From the NCBI GenBank assembly GCA_023461275.1, contig JAEYMI010000038.1, forward strand, positions 81,071-145,070: a DNA stretch of 64,000 bases. Direction: 5' to 3'. The DNA is from Actinomycetes bacterium (GTDB taxonomy: Bacteria > Actinomycetota > Actinomycetes > Mycobacteriales > Mycobacteriaceae). Of the stretch, positions 18,411 to 27,132 are shown piece after piece. Position 1 is the first letter of the stretch; every line of letters starts with the position of its first letter. A program made the translations under genes and the position numbers. The notes beneath the pieces were generated by a model. That model had not been told where the DNA came from and searched no databases. It was given only the letters and a program-made list of their open reading frames with translations.

Positions 18411-19517
18411 TCAGCTTCGCTGTTCGGCTGTCCACCGATTCTCGATATCCCCGAATCGCCACGCGGCCAACGCGATCAGCCACGACACCAGGAACAGGCC
18501 GACGATCACGTAGCCGGCGTAGTCGAGATTGATGTCGGCGACCGCGGCGAATGGCCCGCTGGTGATGTCGAGTCGGTTGGCGAGGACACCGACGAGCTGG
18601 ATGGTGCCGATCACCAGGGCAACCGCGACCGAGATCGACGTGATGGTCATGTTGTAGAAGATCTTGCGGACCGGCTTGGCGAAGGCCCAGCCGTAGGCGT
18701 AGTTCATGAAAACGCCGTCGGTGGTGTCCATCAGGCACATACCGGCGGCAAAAAGGATGGGCAACACCAGGATTGCGTAGAACGGCAGGCTGAACGCCGC
18801 AGCGCCGCCGGCAAGCACCAGCAGGCCGATCTCGGTCGCGGTGTCGAAACCGAGGCCGAACAACACGCCGACCGGATAGATCTGCCATGGCTTGGTGATC
18901 GACTTGGTGAGCCCGCCGAGGAAGCGGTTCATGAAACCGCGTGAGTCGAGTTGCCGCTCGAGTTCGGCCTCGTCGAAGCGGCCTTGCCGCAGCTCCCGGA
19001 AGACTCGCAGAATTCCCAGCAGTGCAATGAGATTCAGGATGCCGATGACCCACAGGAACACTCCGGAGACCGACGGTCCGATGAGTCCGGTGATGGTGTG
19101 CAGCGTGGAGTCGTCGTTCTCGATCGGGCCGACGAGGGCGCGCACACCGAGGGCCAGCAGGAGCGACAGCGCGAACACGATCGTCGAATGTCCCAGGGAG
19201 AACCAGAAACCCACCGACAGTGGTTGACGATTCCCCTTCGTCTCGACGTTGTCGGCGATCAGCTTGCGGGTGGTGTTGTCGATGGCGGCGATGTGGTCGG
19301 CGTCGAAGGCGTGGCGCATGCCGAGCGTGTAGGCGAGGATGCCGACTCCGACGGTGAAGACCGGATGATCGCCGCCGAGCTCGAAATGCTGCGGCGCCAC
19401 CAGCCCGAACAGCACACCGAAACCGACGACGTGTAGCGCGATGATGAATCCATACATGCCGATCAACGACGTCCGGTCGGCACGGGAGAGGCTCTGCCGG
19501 AAATCCTGGAGCTGCAT
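18411..19517 (-). CDS. Nickel/cobalt transporter (NiCoT/HoxN type)
   Basis: About 368 residues and eight hydrophobic segments. The NiCoT signature RHAFDADHIAAIDNTTRKL (HX4DH) lies in an early helix, with LGHSTIVF and GLGFDTATEI as the other conserved blocks. ATG at 19517 (MQLQDFRQSL) is the family-like start; the open frame upstream is non-coding. It takes up Ni2+ or Co2+, perhaps for urease, hydrogenase or cobalamin. It converges on tetR and lies between tadC and flp, where mycobacteria have no such gene. Confidence 0.9.
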   Translation of the reverse strand: MQLQDFRQSLSRADRTSLIGMYGFIIALHVVGFGVLFGLVAPQHFELGGDHPVFTVGVGILAYTLGMRHAFDADHIAAIDNTTRKLIADNVETKGNRQPLSVGFWFSLGHSTIVFALSLLLALGVRALVGPIENDDSTLHTITGLIGPSVSGVFLWVIGILNLIALLGILRVFRELRQGRFDEAELERQLDSRGFMNRFLGGLTKSITKPWQIYPVGVLFGLGFDTATEIGLLVLAGGAAAFSLPFYAILVLPILFAAGMCLMDTTDGVFMNYAYGWAFAKPVRKIFYNMTITSISVAVALVIGTIQLVGVLANRLDITSGPFAAVADINLDYAGYVIVGLFLVSWLIALAAWRFGDIENRWTAEQRS

Positions 19518-19653
19518 CGGCTCACCGTAACCTCGGCCTCGACATCTGTCCACGTGAACAGATAAGCAACCGACACGCGATGGATCCGACGGCCGACTCG
19601 TTGCGTCTGATCTTGTAACGGCGCATTCGGCGTCGCGAGAGATCGGAGAACCT

Positions 19654-19811
19654 GTGTCACAAGAAGTCCTGTCACAAGAAGTTCTGTCACCAGAAGCGAC
19701 GTCGCAAGACGCATTGGCAGAGCACGATCGTCGGCTGTCCGTCGTAGACCGGGTCCGCGGCGAAATGCTGCGCCTGATGACCGACGACGCCGGTATGTCC
19801 ACGGCTGAATA
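19654..19811 (+). pseudogene. flp: flp prepilin, 5' part, cut by the integrated element
   Basis: GTG 19654 (GGAG five bases upstream) begins MSQEVLSQEVLSPEATSQ and runs to DDAGMSTAEY, where the sequence leaves pilin homology at the TA of 19810-19811. G/MSTAEY is the Flp G/xxxxEY prepilin-peptidase site. The frame stays open into the element as AVVQYYTPAV and on to 20211, so a 185-residue hybrid without the hydrophobic pilin helix could be made. Joining this part to 28969-29094 restores a 93-residue Flp. The leader, with 47 residues before the cleavage point and an SQEVL repeat, is long for an Flp prepilin. Confidence 0.88.
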
Positions 19812-19836
19812 CGCGGTGGTTCAGTATTACACCCCT
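19798..19836. other. attL of the integrated element
   Basis: The left junction carries host sequence up to the crossover TA (19810-19811) and the right arm of attP (19812-19836), which ends in TTACACCCCT. That decamer recurs inverted at attR (28944-28953). Confidence 0.82.
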
Positions 19837-19852
19837 GCCGTACCATCACTTC

Positions 19853-21469
19853 ATGAGGAACCACCGCGCCCTGATCGTCGTCCGTCTGTCACGGGTCACC
19901 GAAGCCACGACCAGCCCAGAACGCCAGCTAGAAGCCTGTCGGACGCTCTGCGAACAGCGCGGGTACGAAGTCGTCGGTGTGGCCGAAGACCTGGACGTGT
20001 CGGCGGGCAAGACCTCACCGTTCGACCGTCCGCAACTGGGCCGCTGGCTGGACGATCCCACACGGTACGACGTGATCGTGTTCTACCGGATGGACCGGCT
20101 GGTTCGTCGTCTGCTGGACCTCGCGGACGTGATCCGGTGGGCGCAACAGCACAATGTCGCCATCGTGTCCGCTACGGAGTCGTTCCTGGACCTGACCGCC
20201 CCGTTCGGTGACATCATCGCGCTACTGGTCGCCAAGGTCGCTGAGATGGAACTGGAAGCCATCAGCGACCGGAACGCTTCGGCCTTCAGGCACAACTTCC
20301 GAGCGGGCAAGTGGCGCGGCGGGATTCCGCCGTGGGGGTATCTGCCACAGAAGGACGACAGCGGCGAATGGCGACTGGTCCAGGACCCCGAGCAGGTCGA
20401 ACTGATCCACGAAGTCGTAGAGCGGGTGCTGGCCGGGGAACCGTTGCGCGCCATCGCTCATGACCTGACCGACCGGCACGTTCTGACGACGAAAGACCGC
20501 TTCGCTCAGTACAAGGGCCGCGAAGTGAAGGGGTACGAGTGGCGTTCGGCCCCGCTGAAGCGCGCTCTAACGTCGCCCACGCTGTTGGGCCGGATGGTGA
20601 CCCGCGAACCGCTGTTGGACGCCCAGGGGAACCCACAGCGTGACTCCCGGGGCCACCGCGTACTGGGACCGGAAACGATGGTGGTCGGTGAAGACGGTTC
20701 GCCGGTTGTCCGTGCTGAGCCGATCATCACCCGCGACATGTTCGAGCGGGTCGGCGTCGAACTGTCGGGCCGGGAGAACCGGAAGGAACCCACGAAGCGG
20801 AGTTCGGGCCTGTTGCTTCGGGTCATCTACTGCGGGGTGTGTGGCCGTCCTGCCTATCGCCTGAAGGGTGGCCAGGGCAGGAAGCCCCGATACCGTTGTG
20901 CCTCAGCACAATACAAGGACCAGTGCGACAACCGGACGATCAGCCTTGAGTGGGCAGACGCCGAAATCGAACGCCGGGTATTGGAGAACATGGGGCCGAT
21001 GGAACGCCGGAAGCGCGTCTGGTTCGCCGGTAACGACCACACCAACGAACTGGCCGAGGTGAACGACCTACTGGCCGACCTGACCGACCAACTGGGTACC
21101 GGGGCCTTCAAGCGCGGCACACCCCAGCGTGAACGGCTCGATAAGCGAATTGCCGCCCTGACCGAACGCCAGGCCGATCTGTCGGCCACGCCGAACGAAC
21201 CAGCGGGGTGGCGATACGAGCCGACCGGCGAACTGTTCGCGGACTGGTGGGCCGACCAAGACACCGAAGCGAAGAACATCTGGCTCCGTCAGATGAACTT
21301 CCGCGTCGTGTACAAGTCCCACACCGAGAATGGTCGAACAATCCTCGATCAATTCGAGTTGGACGGCGACCTGGAAATGAACCTGGACGCCGATCAGCTA
21401 TTCGGCGTGTTCGCTGATCTGCCCGACATTCTGGGCGACCTTGGCGATATGGCCGCACTGGAAGAATAG
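19853..21469 (+). CDS. int: Large serine recombinase (integrase)
   Basis: A 538-residue site-specific integrase. The N-terminal resolvase domain has the nucleophile Ser13 in IVVRLSRVTEA and the conserved FYRMDRLVRR region. The recombinase domain follows (GGIPPWGYLPQ onward), then a zinc ribbon (CGVCGRPAYR near 327 and CASAQYKDQC near 350), a coiled-coil stretch (NELAEVNDLLADLTDQLG) and a C-terminal tail. Its start lies 17 bp past attL, the usual int-att adjacency. In the integrated state it is co-directional with and just downstream of the flp start, so the flp promoter may drive it. Confidence 0.96.
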   Translation: MRNHRALIVVRLSRVTEATTSPERQLEACRTLCEQRGYEVVGVAEDLDVSAGKTSPFDRPQLGRWLDDPTRYDVIVFYRMDRLVRRLLDLADVIRWAQQHNVAIVSATESFLDLTAPFGDIIALLVAKVAEMELEAISDRNASAFRHNFRAGKWRGGIPPWGYLPQKDDSGEWRLVQDPEQVELIHEVVERVLAGEPLRAIAHDLTDRHVLTTKDRFAQYKGREVKGYEWRSAPLKRALTSPTLLGRMVTREPLLDAQGNPQRDSRGHRVLGPETMVVGEDGSPVVRAEPIITRDMFERVGVELSGRENRKEPTKRSSGLLLRVIYCGVCGRPAYRLKGGQGRKPRYRCASAQYKDQCDNRTISLEWADAEIERRVLENMGPMERRKRVWFAGNDHTNELAEVNDLLADLTDQLGTGAFKRGTPQRERLDKRIAALTERQADLSATPNEPAGWRYEPTGELFADWWADQDTEAKNIWLRQMNFRVVYKSHTENGRTILDQFELDGDLEMNLDADQLFGVFADLPDILGDLGDMAALEE

Positions 21470-21548
21470 GCGCTGGTCACACGGTAATTGAGACGGCATG
21501 TGTTTTGATTAGTTCATCGACAACCCCACACGGGAAGGAAATGAACAC

Positions 21549-21818
21549 ATGCCGGAACGTCTATACACCGTCGCGGAAGCGGCGGAATACCTCGGAATAT
21601 CGCCGGTCACCGTGAAGCGGTATATCCGCACAGGAATGCTCAATTCGGTGAAGTTCGGCCACCAGCGGAGGGTCGGGGAATCCGACCTGACCGCGTTCAT
21701 CGACGCCGCCAGGACCGCCCCGGCGACCCCCAAGACCGGGCCGAAGACACCCCTTCAGATGGCCCGTGAGCTGGGCATATCCCTCGCGGAAGCCAAGAAG
21801 CGGATGGGCGCGGCATGA
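21549..21818 (+). CDS. Excisionase-like helix-turn-helix protein
   Basis: An 89-residue protein with the HTH_17/AlpA pattern LYTVAEAAEYLGISPVTVKRYIRTGMLNSVKFGHQRRVGESDLTAFID. Its C-terminus has a second short helical pattern (TPLQMARELGISLAEAKKRMG). GGGAAGGA lies about 10 bases upstream of the ATG. Small proteins of this type next to integrases serve as recombination directionality factors or as AlpA-like activators; which applies here is open. Confidence 0.75.
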   Translation: MPERLYTVAEAAEYLGISPVTVKRYIRTGMLNSVKFGHQRRVGESDLTAFIDAARTAPATPKTGPKTPLQMARELGISLAEAKKRMGAA

Positions 21819-21834
21819 CCCCCAGAAATGCGAG

Positions 21835-21875
21835 ACACCCCCGCTAAGAAAGTGGAGGAAATCCAGCGGGGGTGT
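21835..21875 (+). terminator. Hairpin after the excisionase-like gene
   Basis: Perfect 11-bp arms ACACCCCCGCT (21835-21845) and AGCGGGGGTGT (21865-21875) lie just past the stop at 21818. They separate int/xis from the replication gene. A TAGGAT -10-like box at 21929-21934 follows and may start the next transcript. Confidence 0.65.
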
Positions 21876-22005
21876 TCGCAAAGGGCGGGCATCAACCGTC
21901 CGCCGCCGATGTTATCACAGTCTTCTGGTAGGATCGCGGACAAAGGAACCACGCTACAACTGAATACCGATACGGGCATCAAACCGAGTAGAAAGTGGAA
22001 GTAGC

Positions 22006-24003
22006 GTGGAGGAAATCCTTGACCCGTTGGCTCTATTTATGGGTCCAGCCGACGGCCGTGGGGCCATTCTCATATCGACGGGCACACGTCCGAATTACGC
22101 GACGGCATATCCGAATACCGACGCTGGGCGCGAGCAAATGGCCCACGCCGCCGCCGAAGCGAGCACGACGAATGTCTTTCTGTCCTCCGTGGTGTGGGAT
22201 CAGTCGGTGCTGGACGCGGGCGATGGGCTGACGCTGAGCAATGCCACACCGGCCCAGTGGTTCCCGTGCCTGTGGGCCGACATCGACAGGCCCCAGGACC
22301 TGGACAAGGATCGTCGCCGCGTGCTCGAACAACGCGCCCACATCCGGGTCCGGTCGGGCACCCCGGGCCGCTACCACCTTCGGCTACCGCTGGCCGACCC
22401 TATCCGCGACCGGGCTGAGTTCGCGCGCCTGAACCTGTGGCTGGCCGACGCGCTGGGCGGGGTTGACCGCGACAAGTCGCACCCGGCCATGTGGCTGACA
22501 ACGCCAGGGACGAAGAGGTTCAAAGACGATTACCCCCGTGGGCGCTCGATCAGCGTTGTCAGCCAGGACGCCGCCGACCCGTGGACCGTCGATGAACTGA
22601 CCGCCCTCTTCGCTTCCTGGGGCGTGCCGGAACCCCGACTGGCGGTCACCGTGGACCCCGACGACATCGACGCTGAACCGATCGCTGAGGACGCCCTTCC
22701 GGGTGCCGTACGCGCCTTCATCCGGGGTCACGACGGCTGGAACAGCGGTGCCCGACACACCGACCACTACAAGTTCGTAGGCGAGATGTACAAGGCCCAC
22801 ACCCGGGGCCGGATGACGGAGGGCCAGGCGCTGTTCGCGTCCCTGAACTACTTCGGCCCGGTGATGGAGAAGGTAGCCGACGAACGTGGCGGTGACGCGG
22901 CATGGATCGCTCAGGACTTCGCCCGCTGCTGGGCCAAGCACGAGCGCGACAAGCGAAGGGACACAACGACATTGATTGAGTACGCCGACGATTCGCCCAT
23001 CATGGAGGACGACGACGATCCGCTGAACCTTCGTGGCCAGTTCGTCGGTGGTGGCGCATTCGTCCACGGGGCACAGGGCAAGGTCCCGGCTCTGTGGGGC
23101 CACGACGGGGATCAGGTCCTCTGGTCACCGAACGAAGGTCTGATGATCACCAGCCCGACCGGTGTGGGCAAGACGACGCTTGCCGGTCTGCTGGTGGAAG
23201 CCCGAACTGGGTTCAGCGACAACGTGATTGGACTCCCGGTGAAGGCTGGCAACCGCCGAACCCTGTACTTGGCGATGGACCGACCGGCACAGATTGCCCG
23301 AGCGTTGCACCGGCAGATGTCACGGCACCCCCAGGCAGACGTGGACGAGCGGATGGCTGTCTGGCAGGGTCCGCCGCCCGGGGTCTTCGCTGACGATCAC
23401 CAGCTACTTCTGAAGATGGCCCGCGCCGCCGACGCCGACACGGTGGTGGTCGACTCGCTCAAAGACGCGGTGATCGCACTACGCGACGACGTGGTGGCCG
23501 GTGCCTGGAACCGCAACGTCCAGGAGTGCAACACGGCGGGCGTTGAAGTCCTGATCCTGCACCATCAGCGGAAGACGGCGGGCGGGGCCGACTCACCGAA
23601 GCCGAAGGCGATCAGCGATGTCTACGGCTCGCACTTCTACACCGCTGGCCTGGGAAGCGTGCTCTTGCTGTGGCGCGCTGGGACGAAGCTGGAAGTGACT
23701 CAACTGAAGGGGCCTTCGGGCCTGTGCGACGCCATCGAACTCGTCACCGACAACATCGCGGGAACCCTGGTCGCACCACCGAGCCGCGACGCGAAGCTGA
23801 GGTACTTCAGCCAGCCCCACACCGTCAAGGAGTACGCCCGCTGGCTGGTTGGCCGCGACGAAGTGACGCCGCGTGAGGTGGAATCCGCCCGACGTGAAGT
23901 CCTGTCGATGTTGGACAACGAAGACCTGTTCAAGTCCGCACCGCCGACCGGCGTGAAGCCCCGGGGCGCTCGACCGGACTACTACGAACGGATGGGCGGA
24001 TGA
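22006..24003 (+). CDS. PrimPol-RepA-like replication protein (primase-helicase)
   Basis: A 665-residue protein starting at GTG 22006. The N-terminal half has archaeo-eukaryotic primase features: the metal-binding DxD in CLWADIDRP (about 92-94), then GRYHLRLPL (the sxH-like strand) and HPAMWLTTPGTKRFKD. The C-terminal half is a RecA/RepA-type AAA_25 ATPase: Walker A ITSPTGVGKTTLAGLL near 384, LYLAMDRPAQIARAL, Walker B-like DTVVVDSLKDAV, and VLILHHQRKTAGG. Such single-chain initiators replicate small phages, plasmids and satellites. Iteron-like repeats follow directly. Confidence 0.88.
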   Translation: MEEILDPLALFMGPADGRGAILISTGTRPNYATAYPNTDAGREQMAHAAAEASTTNVFLSSVVWDQSVLDAGDGLTLSNATPAQWFPCLWADIDRPQDLDKDRRRVLEQRAHIRVRSGTPGRYHLRLPLADPIRDRAEFARLNLWLADALGGVDRDKSHPAMWLTTPGTKRFKDDYPRGRSISVVSQDAADPWTVDELTALFASWGVPEPRLAVTVDPDDIDAEPIAEDALPGAVRAFIRGHDGWNSGARHTDHYKFVGEMYKAHTRGRMTEGQALFASLNYFGPVMEKVADERGGDAAWIAQDFARCWAKHERDKRRDTTTLIEYADDSPIMEDDDDPLNLRGQFVGGGAFVHGAQGKVPALWGHDGDQVLWSPNEGLMITSPTGVGKTTLAGLLVEARTGFSDNVIGLPVKAGNRRTLYLAMDRPAQIARALHRQMSRHPQADVDERMAVWQGPPPGVFADDHQLLLKMARAADADTVVVDSLKDAVIALRDDVVAGAWNRNVQECNTAGVEVLILHHQRKTAGGADSPKPKAISDVYGSHFYTAGLGSVLLLWRAGTKLEVTQLKGPSGLCDAIELVTDNIAGTLVAPPSRDAKLRYFSQPHTVKEYARWLVGRDEVTPREVESARREVLSMLDNEDLFKSAPPTGVKPRGARPDYYERMGG

Positions 24004-24010
24004 GCGGTCA

Positions 24011-24174
24011 ATCAATCACACGCGGATCACACGCGCCATCTATCACGAACTATTACACGGTGAATCACGGACACGTCCGCAAGCCGCTGTTCTCCCTGGT
24101 AGACGAATCACACGGACTCATACACGGTAGCCCGATGGCGAATAATCACGAACGTCGCCCCGTATATAGGTATA
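24011..24174. other. Candidate replication origin: iteron-like repeats
   Basis: About eight copies of a motif near AATCACACGG occur in 140 bp: 24015, 24025, 24041, 24052, 24063, 24106, 24119 and 24144 (for example ATCACACGCG, GATCACACGCG, AATCACACGG, AATCACGAAC). An AT-rich palindromic stretch GTATATAGGTATAC (24161-24174) ends the run. Iterons plus an AT-rich segment beside a primase-helicase gene is the usual origin layout. An 81-codon ORF crosses the region (24000-24245), but its repetitive His/Thr-rich sequence follows from the repeats. Confidence 0.6.
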
Positions 24175-24255
24175 CGGCGTGTGTGAAAAGAAAAGCTTCC
24201 GGTCACGGTGGCCGGATCAACACGGGCGCGAAGCCCGAGAAATGAGGATGAAGTT

Positions 24256-24456
24256 ATGAGCAACCAGGCCAATGACTGGGGCGATGTCGATAGTCGCTTC
24301 ATCGGTGTGGAGCCCGACGCGCTGAGTCAGGACGGTAACGCCGACGACGGCTCCGATCGTGCGGTGGCGAAGTTCCCGCTGGGCCAGGGATCGGTGGTTA
24401 TCGACAACGACCGCGACGGGCTGACCGCGTTTGTGACCGCCCGGATCGAGGAGTGA
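24256..24456 (+). CDS. Small acidic hypothetical protein of the element
   Basis: A 66-residue acidic protein (MSNQANDWGDVDSRFIGVEPDALSQDG onward) with GAGGA upstream of ATG 24256. No motif recognised. It heads the run leading into the capsid genes. Confidence 0.6.
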   Translation: MSNQANDWGDVDSRFIGVEPDALSQDGNADDGSDRAVAKFPLGQGSVVIDNDRDGLTAFVTARIEE

Positions 24457-24460
24457 TGTC

Positions 24461-24718
24461 GTGGCGAACGGACGACGCGGTACGCGTGGCGGTAGCCGAG
24501 GTTCTGGCAGTACTGGCCCTAGCCCTGCCGATATGCCTGGCGTTCGGCCTGGTGTGGTCGTGACCGACGAACCGCTAGGTGAAGGCGGGGTTCGGGCACT
24601 GAAGGCAGAGCGGGCAAGGAGCGCGCGGCTACGGGCACAGTTGGTCAGCGCACGGCGGGAACTACTACGGGTAGCGGCCACGATGACGGAACAGGAAGAA
24701 GGGAAGAGCAATGGCTAA
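24461..24718 (+). CDS. Small basic coiled-coil hypothetical protein of the element
   Basis: Up to 85 residues from GTG 24461. The N-terminus is Gly/Arg/Ser-rich and the C-terminal part (LKAERARSARLRAQLVSARRELLRVAATMTEQEEG) should form a coiled coil. It overlaps the scaffold-like gene by 8 bp. A shorter product from a later GTG (VVVTDEPLGEGG) is possible. It may assist the scaffold; function unknown. Confidence 0.5.
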   Translation: MANGRRGTRGGSRGSGSTGPSPADMPGVRPGVVVTDEPLGEGGVRALKAERARSARLRAQLVSARRELLRVAATMTEQEEGKSNG

Positions 24719-25187
24719 CAACAACTCTGACGAACTGTCGGGTGTGAATGCGGGGACTGACCAGGGTCAGGCAGGCACAGGCGAACAGAGCGACGACACG
24801 GCGGGCCGTGGCGGTCGCGAAGCGCGGTACCGCGTCGAACGCAACGAAGCACGGGCACAGGTGGAGAAGCTGTCTGGTGTGGTTGAAGGGCTACAGAAGC
24901 AAATCATCACGGGCTTGTGTGAGGCCGAAGGCGTCAAGCCCGACGCGGTGTTCGCCACGCTGGGCGATGACGGTATCGCTGGATTGCTCGACGATGACGG
25001 GGCAGTAGACGCCGACAAGGTAGGCGCGGCTGTCGGTGTGGCCCGTGATCGGTTCGGGATCGTGGATGGTCCACGTCGCCCGCTGCCTGACCGGACACAG
25101 GGTCAGAACGTCGATGGGATCGGTGACGGCGGGGATGGCGACGGCGAACGGTGGCGCGGTGCGTTCGCGCCCCGTATGCAGGAGTGA
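24711..25187 (+). CDS. Capsid scaffold-like protein
   Basis: A 158-residue, low-complexity, acidic protein. A central coiled coil (ARYRVERNEARAQVEKLSGVVEGLQKQI) is flanked by Gly/Asp/Gln-rich tails and ends in a short basic segment (WRGAFAPRMQE). Size, composition and position just before the major capsid gene fit a tailed-phage scaffolding protein; the sequence has no catalytic motif. A separate scaffold suits a capsid protein that lacks an N-terminal delta domain, as here. Confidence 0.68.
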   Translation: MANNNSDELSGVNAGTDQGQAGTGEQSDDTAGRGGREARYRVERNEARAQVEKLSGVVEGLQKQIITGLCEAEGVKPDAVFATLGDDGIAGLLDDDGAVDADKVGAAVGVARDRFGIVDGPRRPLPDRTQGQNVDGIGDGGDGDGERWRGAFAPRMQE

Positions 25188-25589
25188 TGCACCCAGGGGG
25201 ATACCCCCTTGCGAGGTGTTTCGCGCCCCCGGTAGGCATTACCGCTCCCTATTTTTACGGCTGCGGGAGATTTCAGCGCATACGCGAGGGAATGCCTTAC
25301 TCGGGCTCATAATTGAATAAAGGGAATTGCTCGCCGCGGTTATATGGCGGGCATTTCCTGAGTTGAGAATAGTTCTGGTATTGTTGTCTTATCCCGTCAG
25401 TGGCGGGTGTGGAAGAGCTGGACGCGATTCCACCTGATGCTCATTAATTCGTTTGCTTACGTGGCGGCTATTGGCTTGCCTGCCTCGTTGTCCTTTGCGA
25501 ATTGATTGCAGCTCGGTGGGGTCGCGTTCTTTTCGTTTCCCCACACACCAGGTAGGTGCAGACCTGGCCAACTACTGAATGAGGAAACA
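25188..25589. other. AT-richer non-coding stretch before the capsid gene
   Basis: Four hundred bases without a convincing gene. They begin with a small AGGGGG/CCCCCT hairpin (25195-25209) and hold several AT-rich blocks. Likely uses are a capsid promoter and leader or a packaging signal; nothing in the sequence decides. Confidence 0.5.
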
Positions 25590-26432
25590 ATGGCTACCGC
25601 AACAACCAACAACACCGCGAAGGCATGGCACCCCGATGTCGAGACCTTCGCGCCGACCGACATCGTTCCCGACGCGCTGATCGTGCAGGCGTCCACGAAG
25701 GCCGCGACCGTGGAGGGCGATGAAATTGCCGTGAGAGTGGCCTACGTGGCCGACGATGACGCCCAGGTGACCGCTGAGGGGGCTGAAATCCCCGAATCTG
25801 ATCCGGCCCTGTCCGAAGCCCTGGCCTACACCAGCAAGGTGACCCAGCTTGTCCGGGTATCCCGTGAGCAGTTCGAGCAGAACGGCACCGCCGACCAGCT
25901 GGCCAACAGCGTCAAGCGCGCCATCACCAAGAAGGCCGATCAACTCTTCGTGTCCCAGGTGGCCCCGACTTCGCCCGCCGTCGCCCCGGTGGCCGGTCTG
26001 GTCAACATCGCTGGTGTGGTCATCGGTGATCCCGTCGTTGACTCGCTGGACGCGCTTATAGACCTGGCGGCCGAACTACAGGCCAACGGTGCCGCACCGT
26101 CGCACCTGGTCCTGGACCCCATCGGCTGGGCCGCGCTCCGCAAGCTCAAGACCGCTGCGAACAGCAACGCCAGCCTGATCGGTGCAGGCGTGACCGACGC
26201 CGCCGCACTGTTGCTGTCGATCCCGGTCCTGGTCAGTGCAGCGGTTCCCGCGTCGTCGGGTCTGGTCATCGACTCCGCCGAAGTCATCAGCGCGTACGGC
26301 GAAATCCAGGTGGCCACCAGCACTGACGCCTACTTCAACTCCGATTCGATCGCCATCCGTGCGACCTGGCGTGTGGGCCACGTAGTCCCGCGTGCCAACC
26401 GGATCGGCAAGTTCACGATTGGCGAGGAGTGA
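25590..26432 (+). CDS. HK97-fold major capsid protein
   Basis: A 280-residue shell protein; ATG 25590 follows GAGGAAA. The N-arm (WHPDVETFAPTDIVPDALIVQAST), E-loop-like strand (AVRVAYVADDDAQVTAEGAEIPE), spine-helix region (VTQLVRVSREQFEQNGTADQLANSVKRAITKKADQLFVSQ) and C-terminal strands (AIRATWRVGHVVPRANRIGKFTIGEE) follow the HK97-like order of actinobacteriophages. There is no cleaved delta domain and no protease gene nearby, which agrees with assembly on a separate scaffold. Confidence 0.88.
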   Translation: MATATTNNTAKAWHPDVETFAPTDIVPDALIVQASTKAATVEGDEIAVRVAYVADDDAQVTAEGAEIPESDPALSEALAYTSKVTQLVRVSREQFEQNGTADQLANSVKRAITKKADQLFVSQVAPTSPAVAPVAGLVNIAGVVIGDPVVDSLDALIDLAAELQANGAAPSHLVLDPIGWAALRKLKTAANSNASLIGAGVTDAAALLLSIPVLVSAAVPASSGLVIDSAEVISAYGEIQVATSTDAYFNSDSIAIRATWRVGHVVPRANRIGKFTIGEE

Positions 26433-26436
26433 CACG

Positions 26437-26580
26437 ATGGCGCACTTTGAAGGCAAGATCACGCCCCAGGGTCGGACCGCGAACGCTGAGTTCGGTGTCC
26501 GCTGGACGAAGAAGCACTACACCAAGCTGGCCGGGGGCAAGATCGGCCCCCTCGGTAGCAAACGCCGCCGTCGCCGCTGA
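26437..26580 (+). CDS. Small basic protein between capsid and connector genes
   Basis: A 47-residue protein ending in GSKRRRRR, starting 4 bp after the capsid stop. The Arg tail suggests nucleic-acid contact or a capsid-interior role. Family not recognised. Confidence 0.6.
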   Translation: MAHFEGKITPQGRTANAEFGVRWTKKHYTKLAGGKIGPLGSKRRRRR

Positions 26581-26587
26581 TTGACCT

Positions 26588-26627
26588 GGCCCCGGGCACA
26601 TACAACCCTCCGTGTGTGCCCGGGGCC
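26588..26627 (+). terminator. Hairpin between capsid and connector genes
   Basis: GGCCCCGGGCACA (26588-26600) pairs with TGTGCCCGGGGCC (26615-26627). It could lower connector expression relative to the abundant shell protein. Confidence 0.65.
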
Positions 26628-26655
26628 CTCCTTCATTGAAAGGCATTGAGCACCA

Positions 26656-27132
26656 ATGACTTCAGCACTACCCACACCACCGATCCAGTTCAGTGACCTG
26701 AGTCCATTCGATGACGACCTGACCGAAGACCAGGCCACCCCGATGATCCGATCCGCCTGGGCACGTGCCATCAGCGTGGCCCCCTGCCTGGGCACCGGAT
26801 ACCCCAGCCTGACGCCGGTCCAACAGGAAATCATCCGCGACGTGTTGCGCGGTGCCGTACTCCGCTGGGCTGAACGCGGCTCTGGCGCTGTGTCACAGCG
26901 GACAGCCGGTGACTACGCCGAAACCCTGAAAGGCAGTAGCGGAGGACTGTTCCAGCCCCAGGAAATCCGCGACCTGACCGACATCTGTGCCGAGCACAAG
27001 CGACGCCCCCGGGCGACCACCATTCTGACGGGTGACAACCGGGGTCCAGGCGTACCGGAGGTCCACCCGTTCCTTCTGGGCGAAGACGCCGACTACATGG
27101 GCAACCCGCTACACGGCGGGTCGGACTGGTGA
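26656..27132 (+). CDS. Head-to-tail adaptor
   Basis: A 158-residue protein with the helical pattern of phage head-completion adaptors (HK97 gp6/SPP1 gp15 type): MIRSAWARAISVAPCLGTGYPSLTPVQQEIIRDVLRGAVLRWAERGSG, then the loop AVSQRTAGDYAETLKGSSGGLFQPQEIRDL as in actinobacteriophage adaptors. It would form the ring beneath a portal, yet no portal gene exists here. Overlaps the stopper gene by GTGA. Confidence 0.75.
   Translation: MTSALPTPPIQFSDLSPFDDDLTEDQATPMIRSAWARAISVAPCLGTGYPSLTPVQQEIIRDVLRGAVLRWAERGSGAVSQRTAGDYAETLKGSSGGLFQPQEIRDLTDICAEHKRRPRATTILTGDNRGPGVPEVHPFLLGEDADYMGNPLHGGSDW

Noticed and set aside
19654..20211. 185-residue hybrid ORF as a genuine new gene
   Set aside because: Residues after AEY are out-of-frame integrase sequence; it is best described as truncated flp.
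24000..24245. 81-codon ORF overlapping the primase stop by ATGA
   Set aside because: Its residues are dictated by the iteron-like repeats and no domain pattern appears. Not fully excluded, because the overlap would suit an operon.
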